From Vesta saturnalis (taxonomy: Eukaryota > Arthropoda > Insecta > Coleoptera > Lampyridae): 64,000 nt of DNA. The notes under the pieces are model-generated. The model was not told the DNA's origin, made no database searches, and worked only from the letters and a program-made list of their open reading frames with translations. Location of the stretch: positions 3,925,001 to 3,989,000 of the forward strand of contig JARFJB010000762.1 in the NCBI GenBank assembly GCA_036346205.1, written 5' to 3'. A program made the translations under genes and the position numbers. This document shows, one piece after another, positions 45,111 through 58,291 of this stretch (its first letter is position 1; every line of letters begins with the position of its first letter).

Positions 45111-48100
45111 TAAAATATAAACTCTTGTATTACACATCTTAATAAACACGAAATTATCACATTTCGTAAAAGTCGTGGAAAACAAAACCACCAACTGCGT
45201 TTAATGTATTTATCCATTCTCGAGTTTACGACCCCGCTATTTCATGTTACATCTTTTGCATAATTCAAAGTAATTATTACACAACCTCGAAGTTACAGGT
45301 TGCTAAATAAATAAAAGCGATACTTTTAATTTATTTTAAAATAGAAATCAATAACACCGTTGACCCAGTAAACTACTTATAACGCCATTGCCCCCATAAA
45401 GCACGTTATCAGTTTCTAAAAATAGATTTATATAAATACTCTTCACATGTACATACAAGCGTCCACCTCTTGTATCGCTTAAAATTAAATTCGCGGAATT
45501 TAACGTAAGGATATAGTATTGATTTCTTCCAAGCGTTTATTGGTATTATCTTAAATAAGATTTAAGTGAAATATAAATAGGTAATATATTTAAAACTGTA
45601 TCTTGTACGAATAAAAAGTGTGTTTGTTGCAATCTAAAGATTGTCATAATTTCTGCGAGCCTCTCCCATTCTCTGACTGAAGCTATGCCGGACAAAGCAA
45701 ATAGCTAATTAAACAATAAGTACACCTTTTTATATATTACAAAGGGGTTTACAAGTTGTCAGCATTGCCAACATACAATCAACAAGTGGAAATTAAAAAA
45801 GGTACAGCAGCTTTAATAACAATTATTGTTGACGTCAGCACAAAAAAATCTTGTGTATCACTCCACCATAGAATGGTTTGCGAGTACGAGTAAATTTTGC
45901 AGACTGAGATGAAGTCGAGGCCTGCAAATTTATTACTCATTTTCTGGCCTTGTAATACATGCCTACTTGATTTAGTCCTAAAACATTTTATTATGAGTGT
46001 TGGTCAATTTAAACATAGGTTGTTACATGGAAAATAATCCGATACGTATTCCATTTGAATATTATTTGACATATTTTTAAGTGCACCGAGGCAAGCAAAA
46101 ATCGCGATCTTCAATTTTTTTTTTTTTATTGCCGCTAATTGGTTATGAATTTTATGAAGGAATTTTAAATCTAATTTAACATACAAATTCCACAACATGC
46201 CTATTTAATCAAATTTCAAACTACAAGAATGAAAAGGTTATCCCGGCTAACCTACTCATTTTGGAACACACGCTATACAAATTAAGGAAATGATCTTTAA
46301 TAGTGAGAGGTTTGAGATAATCTCACACAGGAAATAAACTGTATTTAAAAACCAGATTCATTTTTTTTTGAGAAACCATTCTGAGGAAATACCATTAAAC
46401 TTGCATAGGTCACAAAATAATATAAAATTATGAAACAAGTAATTTAAAAACGTACAGTATTAAGTTGATTTTTATCACGCTTTATGTGGCGTTCAAAGTA
46501 TTAATAAAACTTAACGGGTCTAAAAATTCTTGTTTGAAGAGATTGATAGTATGGAAGTGGACAACCTGGTTAGTGATCCTAAACAAGACCGAGGCTGAAT
46601 AAAATTAGTTTGAGTATCTAAATAAATTTGCAAAACTTACATTGTGTTTTAATTTTCAATTTGAAACTGTAAAATAGAGTAAGTTACATTTTCAAGATTG
46701 ATACATTAACATTGTGACTACAATAAAATTTTATAATAAGATTTTATTACACGTTAGATTTCATCCTGTTAAGATACTTGAACCTGAAAATCGTCTCCAA
46801 AATTAATTGAAAATTGTATCATTCCTTAAGGTTTACATCATCACGTAGATTAAAAAACAGTTTTTTTAATACTATATTTAGAAAATCATAATTAGTATAA
46901 TCATATAATAACACCACCCAAGACACTGAAGCATCGACTGACATGTAATTGGAAAATAATTAGTATATTCCTAAAATTACTTGAAGTGTAGCATGGATGA
47001 TTATAAAAACATTTATCTATTATCTAATACTATTTCATTATACCATTGCTACGTGATTTATCTGTAAAATCACCCCCGCTTTTCTTTTAAATCACATGAA
47101 AATTGGCATTTAATTACATACGTGAACGTGAAGAAAACACTATGTAAATTAAATGGATATATGATATAAATGTTAATAACGCTTTTAGTTGTAAACTTGT
47201 TGTTTCTTCTTCCTTTAGGGTCAGGCATTATGGGGGCGTTTCTGGGGGGCTCAGATATTACCTTGAGAATACGGTCGTTTGAATGCTGCTGGTAGTGCTA
47301 CTATTAGTTCTTCGCCGGTAGCTATAAAGTGGAGATTGTGTTATATATCTTTAAAGATCATTCCAGTGCGTGTATTTAGATCTCCATTTATAGCATGATC
47401 TATATATTAAAACGTGGTTTTTGTGTAATGTGGTTTAAATCATGTGGATAATCGGATATTTTCGATTGAATTGGTAAGTCACTCTAAATTACGTTTTTTT
47501 TTACTATAACAGTTGTAGCGGAAGTCCGTCCTGTATATTCGCAAAAATTAAATACATGGTTATTGCATGTTTGTAGATTACAATTTTTAATTGATGGAAT
47601 AGCATGTATGATACAATTAATTATCAAAAACAATAACATTAAAATGTGGGTTAGATACTTTCTATCAACAAACGTGAGAATTTTTTTCAAAAATTACCAT
47701 ACAAATTACTCGTTGAAATAATTTTCAGTTACCGTATACCATTAATGTATTTTTATTTTAACAGTTAACTCATGATTTTTAATGTATGTATATAAAGTAA
47801 GACCCATTAAAGTGCACCCACAATTTTGTGTTATTACTGTGAGACTTGCATGCCACTTAAAGGAAAAATACAGATTCATCTCAGATGTTCATGTAGGAGG
47901 TAATAGTCGCGCCAGCATCAAAGGAGTAACTAATGTCTTTTTAGTAAACATTTCATCCACACGCATTTACGTTAAATTCTAAAACATAATTACTATTTAG
48001 TTTATTACATACTGCTTTAATTCTACCTTTCCAAAAACACATTTTTACGACCTGCAGTAATTACTGCAGTAACAGAATTAGTAATTATTACAAAAAAAGT

Positions 48101-48860
48101 TTAGCACTCGTACTATGAACAGTAACATTAATTAGTAATCATTATTTATTGTTTAACGATTATAATATTATTTGCATACGCCCAAAATATACACATAAAT
48201 AGTTTGTGAAACCCGGAAATAATAATAATATAAAAGTTACTATCGAAGTACGTTTTCATTGCATTCACAAGGATTTTGCTTGTTTGGAATCTGAAAGAGT
48301 CATGAAAGGTTTAATTTTGAGACAGAATTTTAAAAGTTATTATCGAATTAATCCATTTATATTATGTAAGAATTGTTAAGAAAGACTATTTAATGCCATA
48401 ACCCAGCGTGTCATAATTTTCTTTGTGTCTGACTTTTTTAACATTAAAACCCTCATGCAATATTCTTGTGGTGATGCATTGATTGAACAACGTAATGAGA
48501 TAATACCAGCGATTATTAAATAAATACTGCAATTACAAAATTCTTACATTTTTGCTTTGTTTGTTAAATATTAATTACTGTAATAAAAAGGTACATTGTT
48601 TTAGTTTATTTTCTAAATAGGGTGTGATCCTTCTCATACTTCTAATATTAAAACTGAAGTAAAACACTACGTGTAACATCGACAGGTCTTGTCATTTGGT
48701 TTTTTTATTTTCTTTGAAAAATAGTGCAATTCGGATTTCCTTCTACATCCATTATTGGCAAATTGTTATTATTGAACCAGTTACGATATCCTAGAAAAAA
48801 TGTATTTTCTTTTACATTTATTACACGTGTTCCAATGTATTTTCGATATAAGTTCAACAA
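45111..48860. other. long AT-rich stretch without recognised gene
   Basis: About 3.7 kb without family motifs. Minor features: a T13 run near 46115-46130, a GC patch with G runs near 47220-47255 and a perfect CTGCAGTAATTACTGCAG palindrome at about 48053. Frames at 46004-46198, 47484-47690 and 47782-47982 appear to be chance. Confidence 0.4.
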
Positions 48861-49205
48861 ATTTACACCTCACTTATTTCTTCCATAGCCATGTTTTGCA
48901 ACTGCTCTCAACAGTTATCGACAATCTTTATCATCGGAATGGGTCTAGGATATTCCGCCAAATTGCCAAAATTCTGACGACGACCATATCGCCGACTGCG
49001 TCCATTCTGCTGAATTTTGGACAAAAACTAAAACGCCAGAGAGTTAGGGCACTACTTTGCCGAATCAGTCGGCTTATTTCGCTGAATTCCAATATTGGAA
49101 GATTACGCTAATGTGGGACGACTACGCCGACAATGACCAAATTGACCAAACAGCCGGGTATTCAAAACGCCAACACGATTATTTTATAGATCCAAAACGC
49201 CGTAC
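48861..49205 (+). repeat. degenerate GCCGAATT/AAACGCC motif cluster
   Basis: Words such as CCGCCAAATT, CGCCGACTGCG, GCTGAATT and AAAACGCC recur every 15-30 bp from about 48955 to 49203, giving the region an unusually even repeat-like texture. The 103-codon frame at 48800-49111 runs through it and is not credited. Confidence 0.4.
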
Positions 49206-49334
49206 CTGCTTTTTTTTATAAATTCCAATTCGGTAACTTATAATACTCGGTGGAATTAAAAATAAATCTACTGAAAGAAAAAGTTTAGATTTGTGGTTAG
49301 GTATGTACGTGCACTCTATTGACTTATTTACATA

Positions 49335-51418
49335 CAGGGTGATTCATTTGTGCGATAAAGTCCAATATCTTGTAAATCCTTAAAGATATTTAAATAAAAT
49401 GTTGAGAGATTGTAGCCAGTCTTTAAGCTCATATTTTAAAATGAGTTACAATTGTACAGCTTGATCTCGAACGCCGTGCCAGATAAAATACCCCGTATAC
49501 TTTAAATTGCACAGTTTAAAATTAATCTTTTGTATAGTGTAATAATTCACTAGACCTTTTTCGATATCTAAGAAACCGTATACAGGGTAAGTCCAAATTC
49601 GAATATATCGGTTTCACAATTTTTCTTAATGGATCACCCCGTATTTTGTATCGGTAAATGAAAGTTGATTTGCTATACTTTCAATTTGGTTAAGTATTCC
49701 CAATAGGATAGTTTTTATGAATAAAATAATCCAGCAATACAAAATTTGTTCACATCAATCAACTTATAAATAAACTAAAATTTAGAACAAAATCCAAAAT
49801 GAAATTACAAAAGATGCTGAAGGCATTTTGTATCGTTAACACAACCGCAGAAGAAAAAATCGACTTTGTTTAACTATGGTGATGTTGGTGGCTAGAGAGC
49901 TGGCCTTGTTCGTCCAATCCACCATTCACGAAACATTTCATCCAATGTACCCTGAATGAGTGCATTATGGCGAGCAAGAGCTCCGTCATGTAGATGCCAC
50001 ATTTGTTGATGTGTACGAAGGGGAATGTCCTCAAGAAGAACTTGTAAATGATTTTCGAAGAAACCTAAGTACACTTCCCCATTTACCGTTTCTTCAAAGA
50101 TATAAGATCCTATCACGTACTGACGGACTATACCACCCCATACATTTATAGACTACCTAGTCTGGCTGTGGGTGACGATATGATAAGAATTCAATGTAGA
50201 ATAATAATGAAAATTGTGCGTCGAAAAAATGTCTTTGCACCTGTAAGTTCCCATTCACAAAACCGTACCCTCCTCTCAAAATCATTACCTCTTAGCTGCT
50301 GTTGTAATTGAATGCGATAAGGATGCATATGAATTCTTTGCACTGAGGCGTAACTTATTTCTTGTTCTCTTGAAATTGAACGGATGCTCGTATGGAGATT
50401 CATTGTAGCTTCTTCTGTAACAGCAGTTTTAGTTCTTTCTGTATTCTCATACATCACCGATCTAGTGCGATTGAATCTTTCTAATAACCTTTCAAAAGAA
50501 ATTTTGTTTGGTTGTCGGCGTTCTGGATAACGTACGTTAGGTATAAATTGTGTTTGCCAGCAGACAGTTTTTATTACTCTCACATAAAATCTATAATAAC
50601 ATATCTATCAAGATTTCACGATCGATTTTAAATACCTGTGACAAATGTCATAAATCTAACAAACGAATTAGCAAAATGTAAATGTTTCTTGATATTTCAT
50701 AGCCTACTTACTGCCTACCTAATTACTAATAACGCTAATGATGATGTGGTTCTAATTTAACTATTTAGTAAAACTACATAAGAAATCTGACCATCTTATA
50801 CTTCTGGTACTTTCATCGACCTTTAAAACATTTTTCTAAACCAACACACTTTCCTAACAAGTTAATTGTTGTGAATAAATTTTATGTAACCGGTTTTTAG
50901 TGGTTTTTTTATTAGAAATACAATTTTTAATCATAAAATTGAAATATCACAAAAACTATTCAATTTTGGTATAGGGAATACTTAACCAAATTGAGAGTAT
51001 AGTAAAATAACTTTCATTTGCCGATATAAAATACAGGGTGATTCATTTAAAAAAATTGTGAACACCGATGTAGGGAGTTTGGACAACCATCACAGATCTG
51101 TAAAAGATTAATTTTAAATTGTGCAGTTGAAGGTATACGGGGCGTTGAACTCATTACGATTTTTAGGAAAAAGTGGTTAGAACTTTTTAAATACACTGTA
51201 TAACCTATTACAACTTTATGTTGTTGCAATAGCGATGTCAAGCAGAATTCAAATTTGAAGTAAAATATAGGGTGTCCCATTAACAAAAATGTACCTTAGA
51301 TCTGGTACGACGTTCTAGAACACACTGTATAATTGCAACTAATTTTAAAATATGAGCCTTAAGAGTGACTACAATCTCTCAAAGATATTGGAATTTATCG
51401 CACTAAAGAATCACCCTG
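49335..51418 (-). mobile_element. mariner-like element, 2.08 kb, long TIRs
   Basis: Both ends are TA|CAGGGTGATTC. Inverted arms run to about 49720 on the left and from about 50960 on the right (~0.4 kb), and the terminal CAGGGT(G/A) motif recurs inside each arm (49575, 51029). The single gene is on the minus strand. Same broad family as the 28666 element, but the sequence differs. Confidence 0.85.
49890..50583 (-). pseudogene. mariner-like transposase (DUF4817 type), broken
   Basis: From 50550 the minus strand reads YPERRQPNKISFERLLERF, an HTH piece SISREQEISYASVQRIHMHP and RRVRFCEWE; then a frameshift region with YKCMGW / WGGIVRQ. A second open frame (50116-49892) gives GSYIFEETVNGEVYLGFF, a catalytic-type block MWHLHDGALARHNALI with the Asp present, and MFREWWIGR. 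The block that would hold the first catalytic Asp is not found and the N-terminal exon upstream of YPERRQP is missing, so the gene is dead. Confidence 0.83.
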
Positions 51419-51949
51419 TATATTTTTAGTGTATTCTATGTATTTATAGCCAACTTGTTAACTATATAATTTTGTTTATTAAGTGCGTGTAAGTAAAATA
51501 TCACGCGTATAAGTCTGCATATCCAGACCGTTGCGTTGTGCAGTTATGTGATATTGTTAGTCTGGGGATGTGTCTGCCACTGAAGACATGTTCTGCTTTT
51601 ACTTATACGAGAGATTACCCACTACTTCAACGCAGACTTTAGTTGGTGTACTATTATGTCAAATTAAATTCCCTGTATTGTGCAGTTATGTTACGTCTAT
51701 TAACACGTCGCACACGCATCTGTAGCCCAACAATTTATTTGTATTTGCATTTATTTTTATCTTGAGTTTAAAATTAAATTTAATTATTATAATAAAACGC
51801 ATAATAAATTAAATACAACAATATTGGCGTCGCCTACTATACTTTTTCAAAAAAATTAATAAATTTAAAATAAAATTCAAAATTGATTTGATGTAATTAA
51901 ACAGATAGATATTGATTGCAAGATGTGCTTATTAAATTTTGAATAAAAG
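51419..51949. other. no gene recognised
   Basis: AT-rich spacer between the mariner and the LINE. Confidence 0.5.
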
Positions 51950-53945
51950 TTACAAAACCAAAAGCTCCATTGATAATACTTGACGTAAAGAACGTCATGA
52001 AAGCAAGAGACACGCAGTTAGGTAAATATAAACGTTATAAATTACATTTCGATCGGTGTTCTTATAAAACTTTACGTAATAACACTTTGTATGTGGTAAG
52101 AAAAGAAAAGAAAGAATCTTAATTCGCGTTTCGGTAAGAAATAAACCGCAGACAATTTATAAAACCCTTGAAGAATTGAATGTGCATAAATTCGGCAGTA
52201 CTAGTCTCCCTGAGGAACTAAACAATCCGGAGGGCATTAACAAGAATTTTGTAAAGACTGCTCATAATAATCCTTCTAATTGTAATGAAAAAAATTATTT
52301 TTAGAGTAATAATTATTTAATGCTGAACTCAATTTTACTTTTAAGTTTATCAAATTGGAAGACTGTGAACAAAATGGGGAAAGGTTCTATTGGCATATCC
52401 ATATCTAAAAGGTCTAACCCCTCCACTTTCTCTGATTCTCCATAACCAGATTTTTTATTACTTTTCTGTTAATAATTTCTCTGATTGTGAGTGTGGTTTT
52501 AGTAAAGATCATAGCACTTCTACTGCTCTAGTTTCTGTTGCTGATAATTTAGTTTTGGCGTATGATCGCAGTCTCACTCGTGTATTAGTGTTGCTGGACT
52601 TTTTTAAAGCCTTTGATACGATTAACCAGAATCTCGTGCTTTATTTTAAAATTCTTTGGCTTTAACACTTCTTCCGTCTCTCAGGTATCCTTATACCTAT
52701 CAGATAGATATTAGCAAATTCGTGTTAATAATCAGTATTCTACTAAATTAAAATTGCTAACTGGGGTGCCTCGAGGGTCTATTCTAGGGCCTCTATTGTA
52801 TATAATGTATACCATAGATATTTTAAATTTGGTTACATTTTCTCGTGTTCAAGTGTACGCAGATGACTTGCAATTATACGCAAGTTTTGATGATAAGAAC
52901 TATAAACAAATATATGACATTAATAAAGAATTGAGCCAAATCAAAAAAGTATCAGAAGAATTTAATTTTAAACTCAATCCAACTAAATCAAATAGTATGT
53001 TCTTTGGTAGCTCTGATAAAATAAATATTGACAAATATTGCAACTTTGTCATTGGTAATGTAACACTTCCAATAGTCGAAACCACAAGTAACTTAGGAGT
53101 CTTTTTCGATAGACAGATAATATTTCGTGAACATGCAACAAAAGACATATTCTTCATTAAAATGGTACACTGTACATTATACATTGTACATTTTAAATAT
53201 TCATCTTAAAATATTGCTTTGTGAGTCATTGGTACTGTCTCACTTTACTTACTGCGACTTCCAGTAGGATCCATGTTTAACTGTCCTTGACAAAGACAGT
53301 TTTTGGTATAAGAAAGTATGGACACATTTCTCACAAATTCAAGCAGCTGCAATGGCTTTCTATGGAAGATCGCAAAGTTTTACATTTAGGAACATATGCT
53401 CACAAAGTCTTACTAGAACTAGAAATTCCCTAAAAGCTAAATTTTCTAAGAAGTCTAGTTTACATAAGGTGAACACTAGATTTAAAGATAATTTTAATAT
53501 GCCCCGCCATTGTCAGCCACTTTCAAATGTTCATTTGCATATAGTTCGGTTAAGTTGAATAATAAGCTACTTATAGAACATAAAACAATTAAACATTAGG
53601 CAGTTTAAATATAAATTAAATAATTTAATGTTAAACATTGATGTATAGATCCTAGTAGTTTGAATTCACATTATAGTCGAGTTAAGGGAAAGTAAACATT
53701 ATTGATATTAAAGTTTTTTTCTCTTTTATGTTTATTATGAATTTATCCCTTTTTTTGTATATATGCATACAATTGTAGTGTTCTGTTTATACATACACTT
53801 ATTTTACACAATGTCTAATTGGTTAAGTTGAGTAGCCAATATTTGCTAGACTTGCCCGCTGTGCCTTCGAAATATTTTTTTGTTTAGTAAGTAGCAAGTT
53901 AAGCTACTTTATAGATTGCCCTACAGCGTTATTATTATTATTAAA
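51950..53945 (+). mobile_element. jockey/CR1-superfamily LINE, 5'-truncated
   Basis: It begins inside the linker between endonuclease and RT (ARDTQLGKYKRYKL, about 52000) and continues through RT to a 3' end with a (TTA)n tail after CCTACAGCG at about 53922-53941. Such short-repeat 3' tails are usual in the CR1/L2-like groups. 5' truncation is typical of LINE retroposition. Confidence 0.82.
52000..53560 (+). pseudogene. LINE reverse transcriptase (YADD intact), frameshifted
   Basis: Pre-RT blocks TLRNNTLYVVRKEKK and STSLPEELNNPEGINKNF lead to RT: SDCECGFSKDHSTSTALVSV, VLLDFFKAFDTINQ (first catalytic Asp), LTGVPRGSILGPLLYIMYT and the active-site box VYADDLQLYASF (about 52855-52890), then SNLGVFFDR and, in other frames, a C-terminal part with WLSMEDRKVLHLG and FKDNFNMPRHCQPL. 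About six frameshifts or stops. The YADD motif survives in a 151-codon open frame (52754-53209). Confidence 0.87.
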
Positions 53946-54220
53946 TAGAAATTGGAGACACCAATCAAAGATCTAATCAAATCTAACAAACAAATAGTTT
54001 ATTGTCAATAATTGTAAGTACAGTGAAAACACAATGTAGTACGTTTGATACGATTTTTAATTTTAATTTTAACGTATGTTAAATTATTATAGTGCTGTGG
54101 TAACTTAACACGTACTTCAGGGTCCAGGAAAAACACCTTCTCTTAATTACCAAAACCTATTTAAATGGAGATTTTCTTTTTGCCTATTGAAGTTATTAAG
54201 ATGTTTATACAAGGTGGTCC

Positions 54221-55000
54221 AGAATTATATACCATAATTAGTAGAGGTGAAAGTACGTTAAAAAATAAGGGTACCTACCTCTTTATATACACTTTCTTCC
54301 TTAACATAATAATAAGGGAGATAAAACCCAATAAAGGGGTGTAATGAAAACCATTTTTTTTTAATATCTTCCAGACGCTTTTGAATAACGGGTTCATATT
54401 TTAGAAAAACGAGCTGTATAAGTTAACTTTCGAATATGCCACAAATGTCATTAAAACAGTTCAATTGTTATTAGACGTCACCTAGATTTCGTAGAATACT
54501 TGATTTTAAAATATCGTTTATAAGAGAAGCTTCTATTCCTAAGCCTACTTCACTTATTAGAGGACTTAAGATTACATAAAAATGCACTTTTACTTTTACT
54601 TTAAATTACTGGAAAATGGTAATAATTATCGAAGTGTAACAAGAGTACCTTTTTTGTGTAGAATAGTCTGGGGAATCATTTTTTAAAGAATTTTGATTAA
54701 ATAATTGCAAATAAAAAGAAATGATAAATAACTCATACGTACCACCCAAAACTATCCTTTAATCGTAAGGGATGAAATAACTGTTAACATAAGTTTAATT
54801 ATCCTAATGTCATACACTCACCCCTTAAATATGAACCCGTTATTCAAAAGCGTCTGGAAGATATAAAAAAAATGGTTTTCATTTCACCCCTTTACAGGGT
54901 TGTATCTCCCTTATTATTAAGTTAAGGAACAAAGTGTATATAAAGAGGTGCCCTTATTTTTTAACGTACTATCAGCTCTAGCAATTGCGGTATATAATTT
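54221..55000. mobile_element. MITE-like element, ~780 bp, ~180-bp TIRs
   Basis: Left arm 54221-54406 (GAATTATATACC.., GTACGTTAAAAAATAAGGG, TTCCAGACGCTTTTGAATAACGGGTTCATAT) is inverted at 54826-55000. The interior (54407-54825) has no coding frame. It directly abuts the truncated end of the Penelope-like element. Confidence 0.8.
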
Positions 55001-56110
55001 CAGAAGAGCTTACATATCTCAACAGGTTCACGTTGTAAATGAACGTAATAATGAGTTTCTCTTGACAATATTTCCATATTATCAAATTGAATGTCATTAT
55101 TTGAATTATTTAAAGCATGGTCAGCTACCACAGATTTCTCCGGTTGTCCGAATCTACAAAATCTCATATGTTCCTTAGCTACGTTTTGTAATTCCAATGT
55201 ATACTTTCCCACAAGTACAAGATAAGTTATAAACTCTGGAAGATGATAATGGACCATGCTATGATTAATTAGAATTTTGTAAATTCTATCTGTAACAATA
55301 GTTATAAAAGGAAGAAAAGCACTACCAACATTAAGCACTAGTTTTCCTTTATGGTTATGTCTAGCAGGTGTAATAAGATTATTAAAATTCAGGATCACAA
55401 ATTCGTTTTGCTCAATCCACTCAAAATTTAATTACACCCATTTCTTAATGTTGATGGTGGTTTAATACTTTATGAGGGCACCTATCACTGTGTGCCGGCT
55501 TCCGGTAAACCTTAAAAGATAGTGAATTATTAGTTTTAGATATTAGTATGTCAAGAAATGGTAAACTTCCATTAGTATCCTTCTCCATGGCAAACTGGAT
55601 TCTTGCTAGTAGGTTTTTAAGTGCATTTTGTAACGCAAATGTTTCAAATTTGTCCATGTAAAAATTAGCTATAGCAGCATGAAGAGGGTTACACCACCTA
55701 ACTGTTCACAGAATTGATTATTCCGCTGAAAAAGAGTCGTTGTAAGACAGGCAGTGCTGGTAAAGAATGGTTATATGGTTTGGAAAAGTATGATCAATAT
55801 ATCCAATAGTTTCAGTTAGAGGGACGTTTGTAAAAAGTGGAACAACATCAAAACTGGGCCTCTTCAATTATTAAATTACCTATGTCTTTTTTCAATGTAG
55901 TCGGCAGAATCGTTAGTATAATGGGCTGTTTTACTTATATGAGGATGTAATAAAAATGTAAGATGTTTTGCAAGATCATATGTAGGAAAACCAATCGCAC
56001 TAACAATAAGCCTTTAGGAACATTAGGTTTATGGATCTTTGATAAACCATATAGTTTTGGTGGAAGAGCTTCAGAGGCAGTTAATTTTGTATTTTTTTTC
56101 TTCTGAAATA
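55000..56110 (-). pseudogene. Penelope-like element: RT and GIY-YIG endonuclease, truncated
   Basis: Minus-strand blocks in order: LTASEALPPKLYGLSKIHKP (about 56090-56030), an RT middle region in several frames with NLIIEEAQF, then DKFETFALQNALKN and SLPFLDILISKTNNSLSFKV-YRKPAHSD (55657-55490), diagnostic of Penelope-like RT. Near the end comes a GIY-YIG-type portion with LVGKYT, EHMRFCRFGQPEKSVVADHA and ILSRETHYYVHLQREPVEI (to 55000). RT copies the element RNA and the GIY-YIG nuclease nicks the target. The 5' part before RT and the last residues are missing; the MITE cuts the 3' end. Confidence 0.85.
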
Positions 56111-58224
56111 TATGTTCTATAGTTTTCTAAAGAAACAACAATGGTAAAAGTTTCCATTTACATAGGAATGAATTTATTTCACGTCGTAGGCTACAATGTA
56201 ACAATCAATATGTGGTCATGACTTGAAATCTTATATCGTACGTTTTACTCGTAGCAAACCTTCTGGCCATCAAATTCCCTTGCCTACCTGCGCTATAGCC
56301 AAAATGGCATATTATTAAATTACAGCACTATTTATAAAATTTAGATATCTTATCTAATTTTATTTCAATCTAAGATGCTGATAGGTAATGTACATGTTTG
56401 GTTACAAAATATAACCTGAGATTCATGAACGCCCTTGCAAAAGTGAAAGTGAAATGACCTAGACAAATCATAAAGCAATAATAAAAGAAAATGCAAATAC
56501 AGTAATCTTAGCGAAAAAAAATGTCCTGACAGTCATATACATAACTTAATATCATTCAAAATAAAATTGTTTACCAGGAAATCGTAGATTATCGCATAAT
56601 TTACACAAATTCTCATAATATTTCCATAATTATAAGCTCGATTCGGTAATAACGACTTAATTACTTGCTTAACTAATATGTATCACACTGCACTTTAAAT
56701 TAGAAATAAATAAATGTTCTAATTACTTCACACACAATATCAATAAGCTACACTCATTAGTTTATACTAGTCAATTTTCATGTGTTTCCATTGCGACAGT
56801 AAATTTTAATTACATTTCTGTTTGTTACTTAGAATGTTAAAAGTATTAGTTAATGATCAATTCTCCTACTATTAATAGCTTTAACGAACAATTAAAGTAA
56901 TACTCAACGGTAATATAAACGGTATACTTAACTTGATTTTTATTTAATTATTTTGATTTATTAAATCGTTACTTCATTATTGTTTGTCCCTTTTACTAAT
57001 ACTATTTAAAGGTTTATTTGCGTTTATGTTCTTCTTATACTCTATTTATTTAATGTTTCCTGTCTAACTGCTTTTAGAATTCGTATGCTATTAGGTAAAA
57101 TAAAACACGATAAAAAGCTAATGGACGTATGCATACGATTTTGACATAGATATTAAATACAAAAGGTCACACGCACTACATACTTAATTTATTCAAATAG
57201 AAGCTGTGCAATAGATAAGAAATAGCTTCTTTTTTTTAGCATTATGTTTATATTTATGGTTACAGTTTTTCAGTCATTTTATTTTAATTTAGACGTTGAA
57301 TATTGACACTATTTATCAGTACACATGCTCACATACCGTTACACGAAGCAAATTACTTATATAACAGTTTGCCTTAATTTATAACAGCAATAACAAAATC
57401 ACATTAAACTAAAAATTAAAAAAAAAACCCCGACACAAGAAATTCTACTCTTAAAATCTGTAAAAAGTAAACACATTTTCCTGCATGAGAGTTAAGAACA
57501 CTCTTGATTACCTCGCCTTTAAAAAAACTAGATTAAAATCGGTTCCTCCGTTTGGGAGCTACGATGTCACAGACAGATACGCACGTTAAACTTATGACAC
57601 CCATATTTTTTCGTCGGGGGTTAATAAAACTAATACTAATTCAAAATTTAAATTGCTGTTTCAAAGAATTTTCACGTGTACGTATATATATTTGCCAATT
57701 TTGATAACATTCGATAACGTTAAATGGTGTAACTTGCCGATTTTGGGCTATCGTTACCTGAATGCAAACTTTAGATAGGTGTTATTATTTGTAAATATAT
57801 TTACATTATTTGTACAGATTTGGGTATATTATAGAATTTTTTCCTCCAATAATTAAATTTTAGTGGAAAGTTATTTTCTCCTTAGTGTATATCATTACGA
57901 TTAGCAGTGTGTATGTTTTACAGTCTGCAATAAGTATTTAACCACATCAATATTTTGTTCTATGCCCAACGCGAAACTGAGATCATTTCCGTTCCTTCTG
58001 CCTTCCAATACACATCGTCGTATTTTAAGTTGACTTCTCTGAATAAGGTATGCAACTGCTTTTAATTACATTTTCTCTAATAATTTATTATATTTAATAG
58101 GGATAATCCGCCCCTTGCGTTAAGAAATTTTTGTACAGTTGCAAATGGGATCGATTTTTATTGAAAAATTCTAATTTAAAATTTTGATGTTTTCAAACGG
58201 TTTGGCCAGTAACCGGTCTGCTCG
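56111..58224. other. no gene recognised; one repeat tail
   Basis: AT-rich. A short segment at about 57515-57625 (CGGTTCCTCCGTTTGGGAGC, CACAGACAGATACGCACG, CGTCGGGGGTTAATAA) resembles the 3' tails of dispersed insect repeats as I remember them; it is probably a truncated LINE or Helitron-like fragment. Confidence 0.4.
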
Positions 58225-58291
58225 CTATGGTATTACTTAAGAGAACAACACAATTGCCTCTGATCGACCTGGATACAAGGGGCGGTTAAGG

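Noticed and set aside
47782..47982. 66-codon frame MYVYKVRPIKVHP..
   Set aside because: Reasonable amino-acid mix but no family, promoter or neighbouring exon; treated as chance.
48053..48070. Perfect 18-bp palindrome CTGCAG..CTGCAG
   Set aside because: Short, isolated and expected occasionally by chance; no associated element.
45111..48860. Host gene exons in the long AT-rich stretch
   Set aside because: Short exons cannot be excluded by eye, but no frame combined coding-like composition with recognisable splice sites or a known domain.
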